Positions 22,791-34,252 of a DNA stretch of 64,000 nt are shown one piece after another (the stretch's first letter is position 1; each line of letters begins with the position of its first letter). Source of the DNA: Eurosta solidaginis (taxonomy: Eukaryota; Arthropoda; Insecta; Diptera; Tephritidae). A program made the translations under genes and the position numbers. The notes under the pieces were generated by a model. The model was not told the DNA's origin. It did no database searches and saw nothing but the letters and a program-made list of their open reading frames with translations. The DNA is taken from NCBI RefSeq assembly GCF_040869045.1, contig NC_090320.1, forward strand, positions 240,002,978 to 240,066,977, given 5' to 3'.

Positions 22791-25389
22791 ATAAAGTATT
22801 TAACAGTTTGTACGAATACCGTATTGAAAAACGGTGAAATATGCTTGAGAAAAGTCAAGTTCGTCGTTATGCAAAAAGTGAAAAGGTACAAGTTTTAATT
22901 GTGAAAACATTTATAAATTTATGTTTAGAGAAGAATCTTTTCAATTTTTATTTGGTATACATGTATTGTTTTATACAAGCATACTTAGTTAATTTTAAGA
23001 ACCCTGTAAAACAATTCCGAAATATGTTTTTAAAACTAACACGTTTAAAAAGTGGTTCTGATATGTTTCAGCCCCCTGTTACGTGGTCAAGCCAAAACAT
23101 GCATTATTTTCGTTGATTAAAAAAAAAGAATTAATTGCATAACGTAAACTATATAAGCCTACTTCAAAAACGTTTTCGAAAAGGGTTGACAGTTCAAGAA
23201 GTTCTTAAAAATTTGCATAAACGCTTCCTTACTTGTATATACAATTTAAGTAAAATGTTTTGTAGTTCAGTTCAAAGTTTGTGTAGGGTGCTTGTATTGC
23301 TTAATTTAAGTTCATAGCTTCCTCTGGTTTACAAAGTTTTCGGTAGTTCATAATTGTTATTTTTTAATTAACAAATAATGGCAAAAATAAGTTACAACTA
23401 ATAGAACCTAAAAAAAATGTTTTTTAAAATAAATAAAAATAAATGTAAGGCGCGATGATAACCATCGAAATTCTTAAAATTTCAAATAATAATTTCATGA
23501 GGATTTTTAAAAACTTCTCGAACTTTCGAATTTAGGAATTTTTTGCAAAACATTTTCTTCCAAATAGCAAAAAAAAGTTCGTTGTACGGTAGAGAACATA
23601 ATATACCTTTCTACAAACTTGTACTTTCTCTTATTGAAATAGTTTGGATTACAATGCGCTTACTCAAAAGCTTCCTAAAATTTTAAATACACATTTCGAG
23701 ATTTTTATTTAACGATTTTTTTGGAATCATTTTCGAAGTTGGTTTACAAAGTTTTCAGTATGCAGTACATTATTATTATTTTTTAATTAAAAAATGACAA
23801 AAATAAGTAAACAACTTATAGAACTTAAAAAAAGATTCTTGAAATTACCAATATTAATTTCGAAATTTTCGTGAGGATTTTTAAAAGCTTCTCGATCTTT
23901 CGAATTTTTTCAAAATCATTTTCGAAGTTAGTTACATAGTTTTTATTAACAAGAATTGCTTAAAGAATTATATAACTGATAAAACTTGAAATCATGTTTG
24001 CTGTAATTTTTTTGCTCGCAGGTGTATATTTAAATTTTTAGATAATCTTTAAATAACAATCTATCTTATGATACTGGACTCATTGAATAACTATAAAAAA
24101 GTGCTTTTGCTTGATGCAGAATTTTATTTTATTGAACATTCCTTTTTTCTAAACAAATGGTTTAAAGCAAAATGGAAAACAAGAACCTTCTATCTCTCAC
24201 TTCCCTTAATTTTCTTTTCCCTCTTACCCTAGCTCGATTTCTTCCTCTCCCTATCCATTGTTGTCTAGCGCCCTACCCCCTTCCCTAATCGCGTCATACT
24301 CTCTTTGCTTTCTCTTTCCATTCCTATCTACCTCTATTAAATACGTTTTTTTACAAATATTTTGACTTTAGCGCAATCTATCGAGTAAATATTTAGGGAA
24401 ATAATTTATTTGCAAGTAACCCAGATGCCATAAAAGATAAGTTTGGCGTAATATAAAACGGTAAATGCCTACTCACGTTGGTCAGGATACTAAAATGCAC
24501 TTTTACAACAACAACAGCAGGAAACCAAAAGACATCAGAAATATGATTCAAACTTTTTGAGTTTTTCGCCAATATTAAGCTTGAATAAAAAAAAATATAT
24601 AAAAAAATATTTCAAAAAAAAAAAAAGCTTAACCAGTTATCACTTTTTGTATTATAATGACGTGCTGTGTGTGTGTGTCAATTGGTCTCTATAGTTAAGT
24701 CGTTTTGGCTTTTTAATACAATTTTATATCTTGTAAATTTCGAAAATTTTAAAATTTTGTATTTTTTTTTTTTTTTTTTGATAAATTGGAATATTTTTTT
24801 TTATCTCCTTTTGATATAACAGGTTTGTTAATTAGAATAAGTGTTTTTTATATTATTCTGAAAGACTTACAAAATTTATACCTCTAAAATTATTCACTCA
24901 CAGAGCTTATTCGATTTTGTGTTTAAATTTTGTAAATATTTCGAGAATTTTAATTTAAATTAGTAATGAGGTTTTGTATTAACTGTTACATATGTGCATT
25001 CCTGTGAACGTTTCTTAAAAAATGTAATATAAAATAAAAAGTGTGCTGAAATTTTTTTTCGTATTTTTGTGTTTCCTTAGGAAAATTTATTTAGAACATA
25101 ACATTAGTGTGCCAAAAATATCAGCAAAAATTGAAAATTGAAAGTTTCAAAATTTACATCTAGAATTTTCATAAACTTTTTCAATCTGCCCTTTTGTAGG
25201 GCAATCAATCTCATAGAGTATAAGTTTGGTGGCTCTCAAAATTCGAATTGATTTTTAAAATTTTAATTTCAAATTAAACAAATTTTTCTGAAGTGTGTTT
25301 CTGTATTCAACTACATGATTCAATTACTACAGGTTTGTTCTACAATGATGACAGAGCTTTGACACGCCCATGTTTAAAAATCTGGACGG
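22791..25389. other. AT-rich non-coding stretch with diverged repeats
   Basis: Direct repeats of about 200 bp are seen at 23,320-23,535 and 23,735-23,935 ('ggtttacaaagtttt', 'atgaggatttttaaaa..cttctcgaa'). Weaker relatives lie at 27,815-27,905 and 28,470-28,560. A pyrimidine-rich tract spans about 24,185-24,330. Small open frames at 22,841 and 23,135 show no family resemblance. Confidence 0.4.
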
Positions 25390-25960
25390 GTTGATTTTAC
25401 GAAGTAGCTTAGGTTACGTTAGGTGGTAGCTGCCCTGATAAGAATAGCTCACTTGGACAACACGAAGGTCCGTTGTGATACCACATACACCAAAAATAAC
25501 GGTGACTTAGATCTAGCAACGATAAAGCACCGAATGATACCGATCTCAACTTTGGATAAATCCTCGGGAGATCCAAGTGAGTTGCGACCGAAGTACTTTC
25601 GCCTAGTTCTGGCAAAAGCTGGGCAATCAAGCATAAAGTGATTTGGTTATTCCATCGTCCTCCATAAAGCTGCAGCAGGACGGAGTCACCGTTTTGTACC
25701 GATCTTGACCTTAACAGGGTCCTGCCTCCCCTGAGCTCGGCACAATGACTCAGGGGTGCCTGTTTTATCGAGTTGCCCTCTCTAGATCCGCCATTATCAG
25801 TAGAAGCAGGGACACCTCGTGCAGGACGTGATAACTAATCACGTGTGACAATTCGTCACTATGGCCGGTCTAAGATTGATACCAGTCCCTGATCCAGAGA
25901 CTGGAACCACGTATGATATCCAAGCCAATTATCTTAACCCCCATTTTACGAAGTAAGGAA
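25390..25960 (-). mobile_element. Degenerate LINE 3' end with RNase H tail
   Basis: The minus frame from 25,634 reads 'LDCPAFARTRRKYFG...', the C-terminal block (cysteine-proline-alanine then Arg-rich) that follows RNase H in I/jockey-type LINEs. Upstream (to the right) a related but broken frame continues. The same kind of block recurs at 35,600-35,900. A frame on the plus strand over the same bases is a shadow. Confidence 0.6.
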
Positions 25961-27987
25961 AAAGGGGAATAATTCAATCCCCCTCAGCGAAAATTTTAGT
26001 AGAAAAGTACCTTTAGTAGTATATTAGTAGTGATAATAAATTGGTAAATGCCAACAAGTTTTGGAGGAAATTCATTTTCTACTTAATATTTCGTGAAATT
26101 ATATAGAGTTATGTTGGCTTGGTCATTCTTTCAGAATTTTATTTGAAGGTTGCCGTATGTCAGAATTTATACACTATCAAAATTTGTTTCAAAAAATCCC
26201 TAACTGAGCATAAGTTCAATGCATTTTGACATAAGAGGGAGCTAAGGAAATTCATTCTGAGGTAAGGTATTCCTCAACCTAATTCTGATATGGGGCGTTT
26301 TTGTGACAAATTCTGAAAGGGGACATTTTTGAAAATTATTTTGAGATATTGCGACTTCGAATTGGCAAGCCGAAATGGGGTGGTACTCTACCCAGAAGCC
26401 GCAATGAACTGACAAAAACAAAAAAACTTAAGGAAACGGCTTATTGTCTTAGCACTTTTTATTCCGGCCTTGACTTTGGCAGAAGAGTTAAGCTTTTGTG
26501 CGGTCCTGCTACACAGGGGGTATTTACCTTTTCATTCTGAAATTTCGGAAAGCTCTTTTCCGTTTAAGTATTCAGTACCTGGGCGACGGAGCTTTGCTTG
26601 GCAACGTGTCGTTGTGCTGGCAACGTTTCTCGAGTATCTTCATGCGCCGAATTATTAATTTCAAACATTTTTTAGTTATACACTATGAAAGTCTCACAAT
26701 TTTATTACATTCCAAAAACGAATGACAACTATCAGTTAGTTTAATTAAATGTCAACTTACTTCCTTAAGCGCCATCCGTTGGTAAGTAGTTAAATGGTAA
26801 GATGTCGTTTTCAAATTGAACATATGCCTCTAGTGTTCAACGGTAGCAAATTACCATGGTGAGATATCTTCTTGCTATGGTGAGAAATCTTTCTAATAGT
26901 AATCTGTGAGAAATTGCAATTATTCATTTCATATTTGCCAAAAATATGCATTTAAATATATTTTGCTAGAATTTGCCACGTTGCCTTGATATTGTATTTC
27001 AATTTTATTAGCGTGTGTGAAATTAAGAAAATTAAGTCGAATCATGTGTAAGATTTTTTTACGAAGATTTTTAACTTTAATGTTCTCCTTTAAAGCTTTA
27101 ATAGAATATAAGTAGAGTACTATTTCGTCTAACTACCCCAACCCTAAATGGCAACCCTACTCAAAAATGCCGTTTTGTTTGATACCCATATCGGCATATC
27201 TCATGCATTTTTTTTTAATTTCGAATAGGTGGCAAACTTGTGAAACATTCTTTGTAGCAACACCTAGGTAGAAAGTCTTAGAAGGTGATACATTATCTCT
27301 GTGCCAAATTTCATTTAAATCGGTTGAGCCGTTTCCGAGATCGTTCGGCTATACAAATATACAAGAATTGCTCGTTAAAAGTTATAAGATTTAAGTGTTC
27401 CAGATAAACCGTTAATTTAGAAGTATATACATAATATTCCAAATACAAAACTACGCCACAAATTCGTAAATGCATACGAATGTTCCGAATATACGGAATG
27501 AATAAGTTAACACGCTCAATGCAGTTCAGTACTTATCGGGTATTTGTAAACTAATTGCTTCCTATTTCTACTACTAATATTTTTCGAAAAATCGCAAAGA
27601 AACAACACAGTTAATGGATGTCAAAATGGATGGGAGCAAAATGGCTGCAATGGTCAAAAATTTTGTCAGCCGAGCAAACCTCTTGTGATTGAATCATGAA
27701 TGCACCATACATGTTTTCATTTAAAAAAAATTACTTTGAAAATTTTTAGATTAAAATTGGTTGTATGTACTACAAAGCTACTTACTCTTTAAAGTGCTGA
27801 AAGTTCTTATATAAGTATTAAATTTTTCATGAGGATTTTTAAAAAATGTTTTCGAAATTGGTTTATATAGCTTTTTATAATATATTTCAACAAAGTTTTA
27901 TTAATTAAAATTAACGAAAATAAATAAAAGAAAAAAATTATTAATTGTTTGCTGCCATTTTTAGGTGCACAGGTGTACCTACATATA
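25961..27987. other. Stretch without a recognised gene
   Basis: Overlapping 60-75-codon frames at 26,349-26,725 have no motif I can name. Bases about 27,130-27,390 ('tgccaaatttcatttaaatc..gttgagccgtttccgagatc') look like an old interspersed element, but no second copy lies in this window. Confidence 0.35.
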
Positions 27988-28650
27988 CAGCAGCGTACAG
28001 AAAAATAGCAGTGCCGACATTCGTTAATTAAATTCATTTTTTTATTTTCCATATTTTAAGAAAAAACTTCTACGAATTACGTAACTGAAACTGTGGAAAC
28101 TCATCTCAAAAACGTTTTAAAAAAAAAATGGAAAATTGCGAAATTTTTAAGAAAATTAGGAGCTTTTCATTTACCAGTCTCTGAACTTCTTTGAGTATTC
28201 ACTTTTGTAGCACAAAAAATTTTAGTCTAACAAAGTACAAGTTATAAGTCTCTCAAAGTTCGCATTGAAATTTTAACTTTTATTTTATTTTTTGGATTTT
28301 CCTCCATAAAAAGTCCGATTTATTTTTTTTTTTTTGGAAATACCCTTCCGAAAAAAGTTTTGGAAAATCAATGCGAATTTTGAGAGACGTACAACTTGTA
28401 CTTTCTTAGACTAAAATTGATTGAGCTACACAAAAATATGCAGAAAGCTGCTAGTGTAAAGTTCAAAATTTTCGTGAAATTTATTTGAATATTCCAGATT
28501 TTATGGAAACGTTTTTGAAATTGGTTTGCATTGCTTCATTACAAAATTCATGGTAGGATTTACCTTAATTTTGGAAAGTAAAAAATAGATGAGTTTAATT
28601 GACGAAACATGAAAAAAAAATTGCCACTGCTATTTTGCTGTGCGCTGCTG
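27988..28650. mobile_element. TA-flanked terminal-inverted-repeat element (Tc1/mariner-like MITE), 663 bp
   Basis: Left end 'cagcagcgtacag' and right end 'ctgtgcgctgctg' are inverted repeats. Pairing runs on through 'aaaatagcagtg' / 'cactgctatttt', about 26 bp with two mismatches. TA lies directly outside both ends (27,986-27,987 and 28,651-28,652). A second inner inverted pair of about 85 bp ('acttgtacttt..agactaaaat') lies at 28,205-28,290 and 28,360-28,440. No transposase. The superfamily is inferred from the TA target only. Confidence 0.7.
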
Positions 28651-29796
28651 TAGGTACTGTGAACATATAATAAGATTTAAAAAACACGTTTTTTAACAAT
28701 TACTTCTCTCTCCCAACGCGCTTGTTGCGGCTACCGAACATAATAAAAATACAATTTAAATAAGATATAACAAAAAAAAAAAAACAAAAAACAAAAAAAA
28801 AATGATAAAAAAAATGTATAATTAAGAAAATAAAAATATTCATATAGTTAAACTTATACATATTTTATTGCTTAACATACGTATGTACATTTAAACCATA
28901 TTTATGTATGCACGTTAAATTTAGTGCATTTTAAATTAAAAAAAAAAAACATTTTTTGTAGTTAGGAAATTCTATTAAAAAAATATATACAAAGAAAGCT
29001 GCAAATTGTTAAATACTTGCATATGTATTTTAACATTTATCACATATATAAAAATTAAATATTCAAATTTAACAAACCAAAAAATGAAAAAAAATATTCA
29101 TTTAAAATCAAATAAAATTAAAATATAAAAACGAGAGCAACGTTAAACCTCATATACTAAATCGAAACAGAGCAGCGTTGTTTGATTGTATTTACATTTG
29201 AAAATATTTTTTAGCGTTAAACTTGATGAAAATCAAATAATATTAATGTAAACTAAATAAATTTGCTCTAAGCTATAGACAAAAAAATTAAATCAAAAAT
29301 TAAAATAAAAACAAACCATGTTGATATCGGAAATAGAAATTTAAAAAAATTTAATTGTTGAAATTGAAAGAACAAGTGAAATAAGGCAATTGTGCTGTTT
29401 TTTTTTTGTTTTGTACTCAATTGAGTACCATAGATGTGCTTAATTAAATGATATAATTATAAATAAATCATTCAAATAAAATAATCAAAATTACTCGTGC
29501 TCATTATAAACGCTAAACTAATTATATATCAATAGCTTGATAGTTTTTCGAAACTATCATAAAACAATTATATAATTTATATAATTATAAGGATCATTCC
29601 ATGTCAAATCTACTACTGCTTTGTATCAACATTTTGCGATTGGCATTAGATATGTTCCATAGTTTTTTTTTCATATTATAAGGTTCTATGAAAATTAAAG
29701 GAAGAAAAAATAAATTCTTCCCTCATTTTTACAAGCATATTTTAAATAGTTTGCAAACAAATATAGCCCATAGGTAACTCAGTTTCTTGGTGACTA
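28651..29796. other. Very AT-rich stretch
   Basis: It is dominated by A- and T-runs (for example 28,771-28,820 and 29,085-29,140). No gene, RNA or element could be supported. Confidence 0.4.
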
Positions 29797-30960
29797 CACT
29801 CAGAGAAAAAATCGTTCTAAGACGAACGAAACGAGTTCAAAATTAAGAACATTCGTTGACAAAAGTCTGTTAAGTACGTTTTTTCTTAACTCGTGACCGA
29901 TGGGCTTGTTTTAAGAACAGTTTTTCCAAACACACCGTTCGCATTTTATGACCAGTTTGGTATTGATGTGCGAAATTTCTGTGCTCAATTCAAGCACTAC
30001 GTGAGCTTGATCATGGCGAAACGATACAAGGAGGCAGCATGGTGACATACCTACAAACATAGATACAAATTCCATGTACTTTGTTTTTGTAAATTCGATG
30101 GGCAAATGTCAAAATCGTACTGCGCCGGATGTTGTTGTATCAAATCAAATATAAAAAGTTTATAATCAGCTGTCACATGCTACCACCTTGTATCGTTCCG
30201 CCATGCGATTGATTTAAGATTTTTCGCTTTCACGCTTCGAGAACGATTTGGGTCCGATTTAACATTTTTCGGTCTTAATTCAAGAACGGTTCGTGCGTGA
30301 TCTCTGGTGTCAGTGGAAAGTATTTTTTTTCAATAGGTTGAAACTGCTTAGGTAATTGTCGACCTGATTGATAGTGTTGTATAGTGTTGCATATTCAAAA
30401 ATAGGGCACTATTGTGAACGAGCGAATGAAATGAACATACGAATGTGCAGATAAACAAATTAACAAAATAACAGCGTGGCGGCAGGGTGACATACATACA
30501 AACAAACACACCCATTTCATGTATTTTGTTTTTGTAATTCTCTGGTTGAGTGTCAAAAAGATACTGCGCTGGAAGTAGAAATGTCATAGCAGCGAAAAAA
30601 AGTAACAATTAGCTGATAAACCTCCACCATCTGTATGGTTTTAGCATAATGAAACTGTTTAGCTAGTTGAAGCGTTTTCTTCAAGCTCGCTTGAAAAAAA
30701 ATACACCTATTGTAGTGCACACGAATTGTACCGTTTCTTGTTTTTTTTGAACTTAATTTAAGAATATCGTTCTCATTAATATAACATTTGTTCATATTTT
30801 AAGACCAGCCGTTCTCTTTTCAAGAAAATGGTGTCAGTTCAAGAACATGGTTGTTTTAAGAACAGGTCGTTCGTTTTTCAAAAACAAAAAAGTAAGAAAA
30901 TGAAGAGCTTGAATAGAGTCCGGTGGCGCTGGATTTTAGAACGGCGTTTTTCTCTGAGTG
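29797..30960. mobile_element. TA-flanked terminal-inverted-repeat element with internal AAGAAC motifs, 1,164 bp
   Basis: Ends are 'cactcagagaaaaa..tcgttcta' and its complement 'tagaacg..tttttctctgagtg', with TA outside each (29,795-29,796; 30,961-30,962). Inside, 'taagaac' or 'gttctta' and close variants recur many times near both ends, which is typical of subterminal transposase-binding motifs. A MITE copy (30,336-30,713) is nested in it. No transposase frame. Superfamily not certain. Confidence 0.7.
30336..30713 (-). mobile_element. MITE-like element, copy 2, nested
   Basis: This is an inverted copy of 19,104-19,490. It shares 'gtcgacctgattgatagtgt', 'cgtggcggcagggtgacata' and the 'gctagttgaagcgtttt' end. 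It sits wholly inside the 29,797-30,960 element, so it is the younger insertion. Confidence 0.7.
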
Positions 30961-30962
30961 TA

Positions 30963-31509
30963 CGCGTATCTAAAATTTACAATATTTGTAGCAATTTTAT
31001 TAGCTTCACGCGTTTCATTTCCTAAATTTGTTCATTTGATATGAAATGCTCCATTTACAAAAAGTTAAATATATAAATAAGTAAATTATAATTTTTTATT
31101 TTTTTTTTTTTTTAAATTATAATTTTATTATTGTTGTTAGCCCATATAGGGAGAAATAAATTGTGTATATTTGAATTTATAAAATTGACTAAATGAAAAT
31201 TTAAATAACACGCTGGTTTTATTAAAAAACAATTACACGCAAATATAACCGCACCATATGCAAAGATGGGTACCGGTGCGTGTATGTAACATTTATTATT
31301 ATTTGTTATTTGGTATAAAAGAGTTACATACATACAAACTCATAAGTGAAGGTAATATATGTCATAAGAATTTTGGTTCAAGGTTCTTGGTCAATATATC
31401 GTCCATGGTAGAATGTTCTGCTCTACATCATAGGCTGTTCCGACAATACTTCACAAAGATTTTCTTAGTCACAACTTGCCTTCGCCTTTAAAGATAAATA
31501 GGACGCTGA
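30963..31509. other. Stretch without a recognised feature
   Basis: AT-rich. Two opposed frames at 31,112-31,333 and 31,258-31,491 have no motif. Confidence 0.3.
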
Positions 31510-32738
31510 TAGATAAATAAGCTACGTCAAATGCGAATGCGTGAGAAAAGAGACGGGAAGAAAACAGCAGAAGCTGAAAAACGTGAATGCAAGGAGCTTG
31601 AACTGCTAGACACCAGAAATAACGCCTGAAAATTTTACCAAAATATTAGGCGACAGGCAGGTTATAAGTCCGTGGCAAAATTCTGTAAGCACGAAAACAT
31701 CGACCTGGTAACCGATGCCCAGAGGTTGCTTAGATTTTGTAGGCAATACTTCTCTGTACTTCTAATGGACAGATGATGATGGAATTAATGTTCCCCATAC
31801 GACTATGACGAAGTCAGAATAGCAATAACCAGATTAAAAAACAAAATGGCCGCATGCGTTGATTTTGTGTCCGCAGTGCTATTTAAATACGCCGACGACG
31901 ACGGCAAATGCATGCAAAATATGGTCGAACGAGTGCATGCCTGACGATTGTAATCGAAGTGTTTTTTTGCCCAGTCCAGAAGAAAGAGGATTCTGCAGAC
32001 TGCACCAACTATCGCGGGATCTGCCTTCTTAATGTCGTATATACAATTCTGTTAAGCGTATTGTGCGAAAGATTGAAGGCGACCGTGAATTGGCTGAGTG
32101 TACCTTATCAGTTCGCTTCCTGACTTGGTAAATCTACCATCGACTATATTTTCACTATGCGCCAAATCTTGGAAATAAAACTCTTAAAAAAGAGTTGACA
32201 TATATCACTTCCTTGTCGATTTTAAAGCCCCCTTCGACAGTACGAAAAAGAGTTCCTCATATGCCACTATGTCTGAATGTTTTTCCCCCGCAAAACTTAT
32301 ACGGCTGTGCACAATCACGTTGCGCAACACCATTAGCAAAGTCAGAATTTAAAAGGACCTTTCCGTGCCTTTCGAAACTAAACAAGGTTTCAGACAGGGT
32401 GACCCCCTATCGTGCGAGTTCTTTAATTTGATCGTACCTGTCCAGATATATGGTACAGAAGCATGGACCATGATAACACCAGACGAACCGCGTTCGAGAG
32501 AAAAGTTCTTCTAAAGATTTATAGGCCTTTACGCGTTGCCGATGGCGAGTACCGAAGAATATTTATTGAAGGGCTGTTCGAACTTTATGCAGAGCCCCTA
32601 CTCGTCTGAAAGGAGCAGGTGGAAAACGATCTAAATTCCCTTGGTGTTACCAATTGACGCAAGTTAGCCCAACTAAGAAGCAACTGGCGCGTCTTGCTGG
32701 ACGGCCAGTTTAAACAGTTAAGCGCCAATTAAGTAAGT
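31510..32738 (+). mobile_element. Degenerate RTE-like LINE, 5'-truncated, internally deleted
   Basis: It follows 54,990-56,790 collinearly: linker coding ('KRECKELELLDTRNNA' in one open stretch), the C-T-N-Y-R-G-I-C-L-L-N block near 32,010, and the 3' end with '(taag)n' at 32,730. About 450 bp spanning the catalytic YADD motif are deleted near 32,435. Frameshifts and stops are frequent. It keeps 'gcatggaccatga' near 32,462, the undamaged form of the base lost in the 56.4-kb copy. Confidence 0.75.
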
Positions 32739-33924
32739 AAGGGTGGTGAACTCTATACAGCCCGTAAGTGCGTGTTCCGTAACGTGTTCATGTCATGAAT
32801 GGCGCAACGTGACTTAAGACGGGTACCTCCAGATACAAGGTTGTAATTAGTCTGCTATCCTATTGGTATTCATAAATAATAATTAAAACAAAAAAATGTT
32901 AAATCAACTTACAAGCTGTAGCTGTAAAGCTCATAAAATATCAGGTGTCGAGGCCCAACCCGAATCGATTGTGTGTGACAGAAGGTAGTCTGGGGTGCGG
33001 TGCTGGGAGCATCCTTGTGGAGCACTTCAAAGAGGTGACAAGCCCTTCCAACGGGAAAGTCTCAGCTGAGTTCAGACTCAAAACGTTACAGTTGCCCATC
33101 TTACCAGTGCAGGCTTTCTACCTTTAATAGGGATGCTACTGCCGACTAAAGGATGTCGTCCCAGAGCCAGCTAAATATTAGGGGAAGGGGGGGCTTAAGG
33201 TCGTTTCGACTGCGGATATGGCACGCCCTATCATGCATTCAGGGTACTTTAAATATGAGAAAAGCTCCTCCGAAGACATACATAGATTAACTCAGGCTCA
33301 AAACGTAGACTTGGACACCCAGGAGAATTCTTAAGGTGACATGAAAGTCTATCGTGGCGGAAGGCACAAACCATATTTTCAATTGTAACTTGATGTTCCT
33401 AGCTGTCCATTCGTAGTCTGTTGAAACAATCTGACCTCGCAATAATAGCATCTTTTCTGCTGTACGAATTTCTTGAAGCCTACAGAGTAGAGGTAGCTGC
33501 TCGCAGCAGCAAGAAATGCTTCTTCTTCTCTTAGAGTATAAACATTCCTCCAAGAGTGTCTTTCAGGGACTTCTATGAAGAACTTTTTGCCGAAATAGAA
33601 AGTGGAAGCATTGCAATGCCGTTCACGCAAGTTTTCGAGTGTGGCCTACAAAATGGGAGAGGAATGTGGGGATAGTGAAAGAGGAAAATGAAGATAAGGG
33701 GAATAAAGGGAAAGATGGAGAAAGAGAAAAGGAGGAGGCGAAAGGCATACTGATGGACTGATCGGACAATTGAAATCCATGGCGCGAAAAAAGTGGAAGA
33801 GGTAGGGCGAGAAGAAGTGAAAGAGGTATTCTTTTAAAATTATGTGGCAGGACTCTGCGCGTCTGCTAGTTCCTCTTATAATGTCATTTCTGTCTCAATT
33901 ACACGATATTTTTTGGAAGCCTTT
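32739..33924. other. Unclassified stretch with a purine-rich tract
   Basis: Minus-strand frames of 83-88 codons at 33,287-33,630 overlap each other and have no family I recognise. A purine-rich tract occupies about 33,640-33,830 and ends in 'gcgcgtctgctagttcctct', faintly like the end of the purine tract at 52,020-52,242 ('gcggagtccgctagttttt'). They may be remnants of one old repeat. Confidence 0.35.
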
Positions 33925-33930
33925 TTTATT
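33925..33930 (-). terminator. Poly(A) signal AATAAA for the TBC1D19-like gene
   Basis: The plus strand reads tttatt, i.e. AATAAA on the gene strand, about 150 bp after the stop at 34,079. It is the canonical hexamer nearest to the stop that I could find. Inferred, no transcript data. Confidence 0.5.
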
Positions 33931-34078
33931 CATATAAACCTATTTTCAACTGGGTCAATCATTAATGTGTATATTTGCATAAAAATATAAACAATTTTAA
34001 AAAAGACATATCACATATAAATTATGTCTGTGTATGTAGCATCCTCAGCAACTTGCGCTCACATATGTAAGTGACACA

Positions 34079-34252
34079 TCACTCACGACTCAGCGCCAAT
34101 TGTATTAACGGCAACACTTTGATCGATGATAAATCTGCCAATATTGCCTCTATATTGTCCAATGTGTTTACTTGCATAAGGCTCTCTTTGCGAAAACTTA
34201 AAATTATGATGGCAAAAAGTGACAAAATTTCCAAGCTATCGTAACCGAGAAT
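34079..34252 (-). CDS. TBC1D19: TBC1D19-like exon 9 with stop
   Basis: 174 bp after a 78-bp intron (acceptor 'tttatttcttag'). It encodes 'ILGYDSLEILSLFAIIILSF' and continues through 'LADLSSIKVLPLIQLALSRE' to TGA at 34,081-34,079. Confidence 0.9.
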   Translation of the reverse strand: MLGYDSLEILSLFAIIILSFRKESLMQVNTLDNIEAILADLSSIKVLPLIQLALSRE

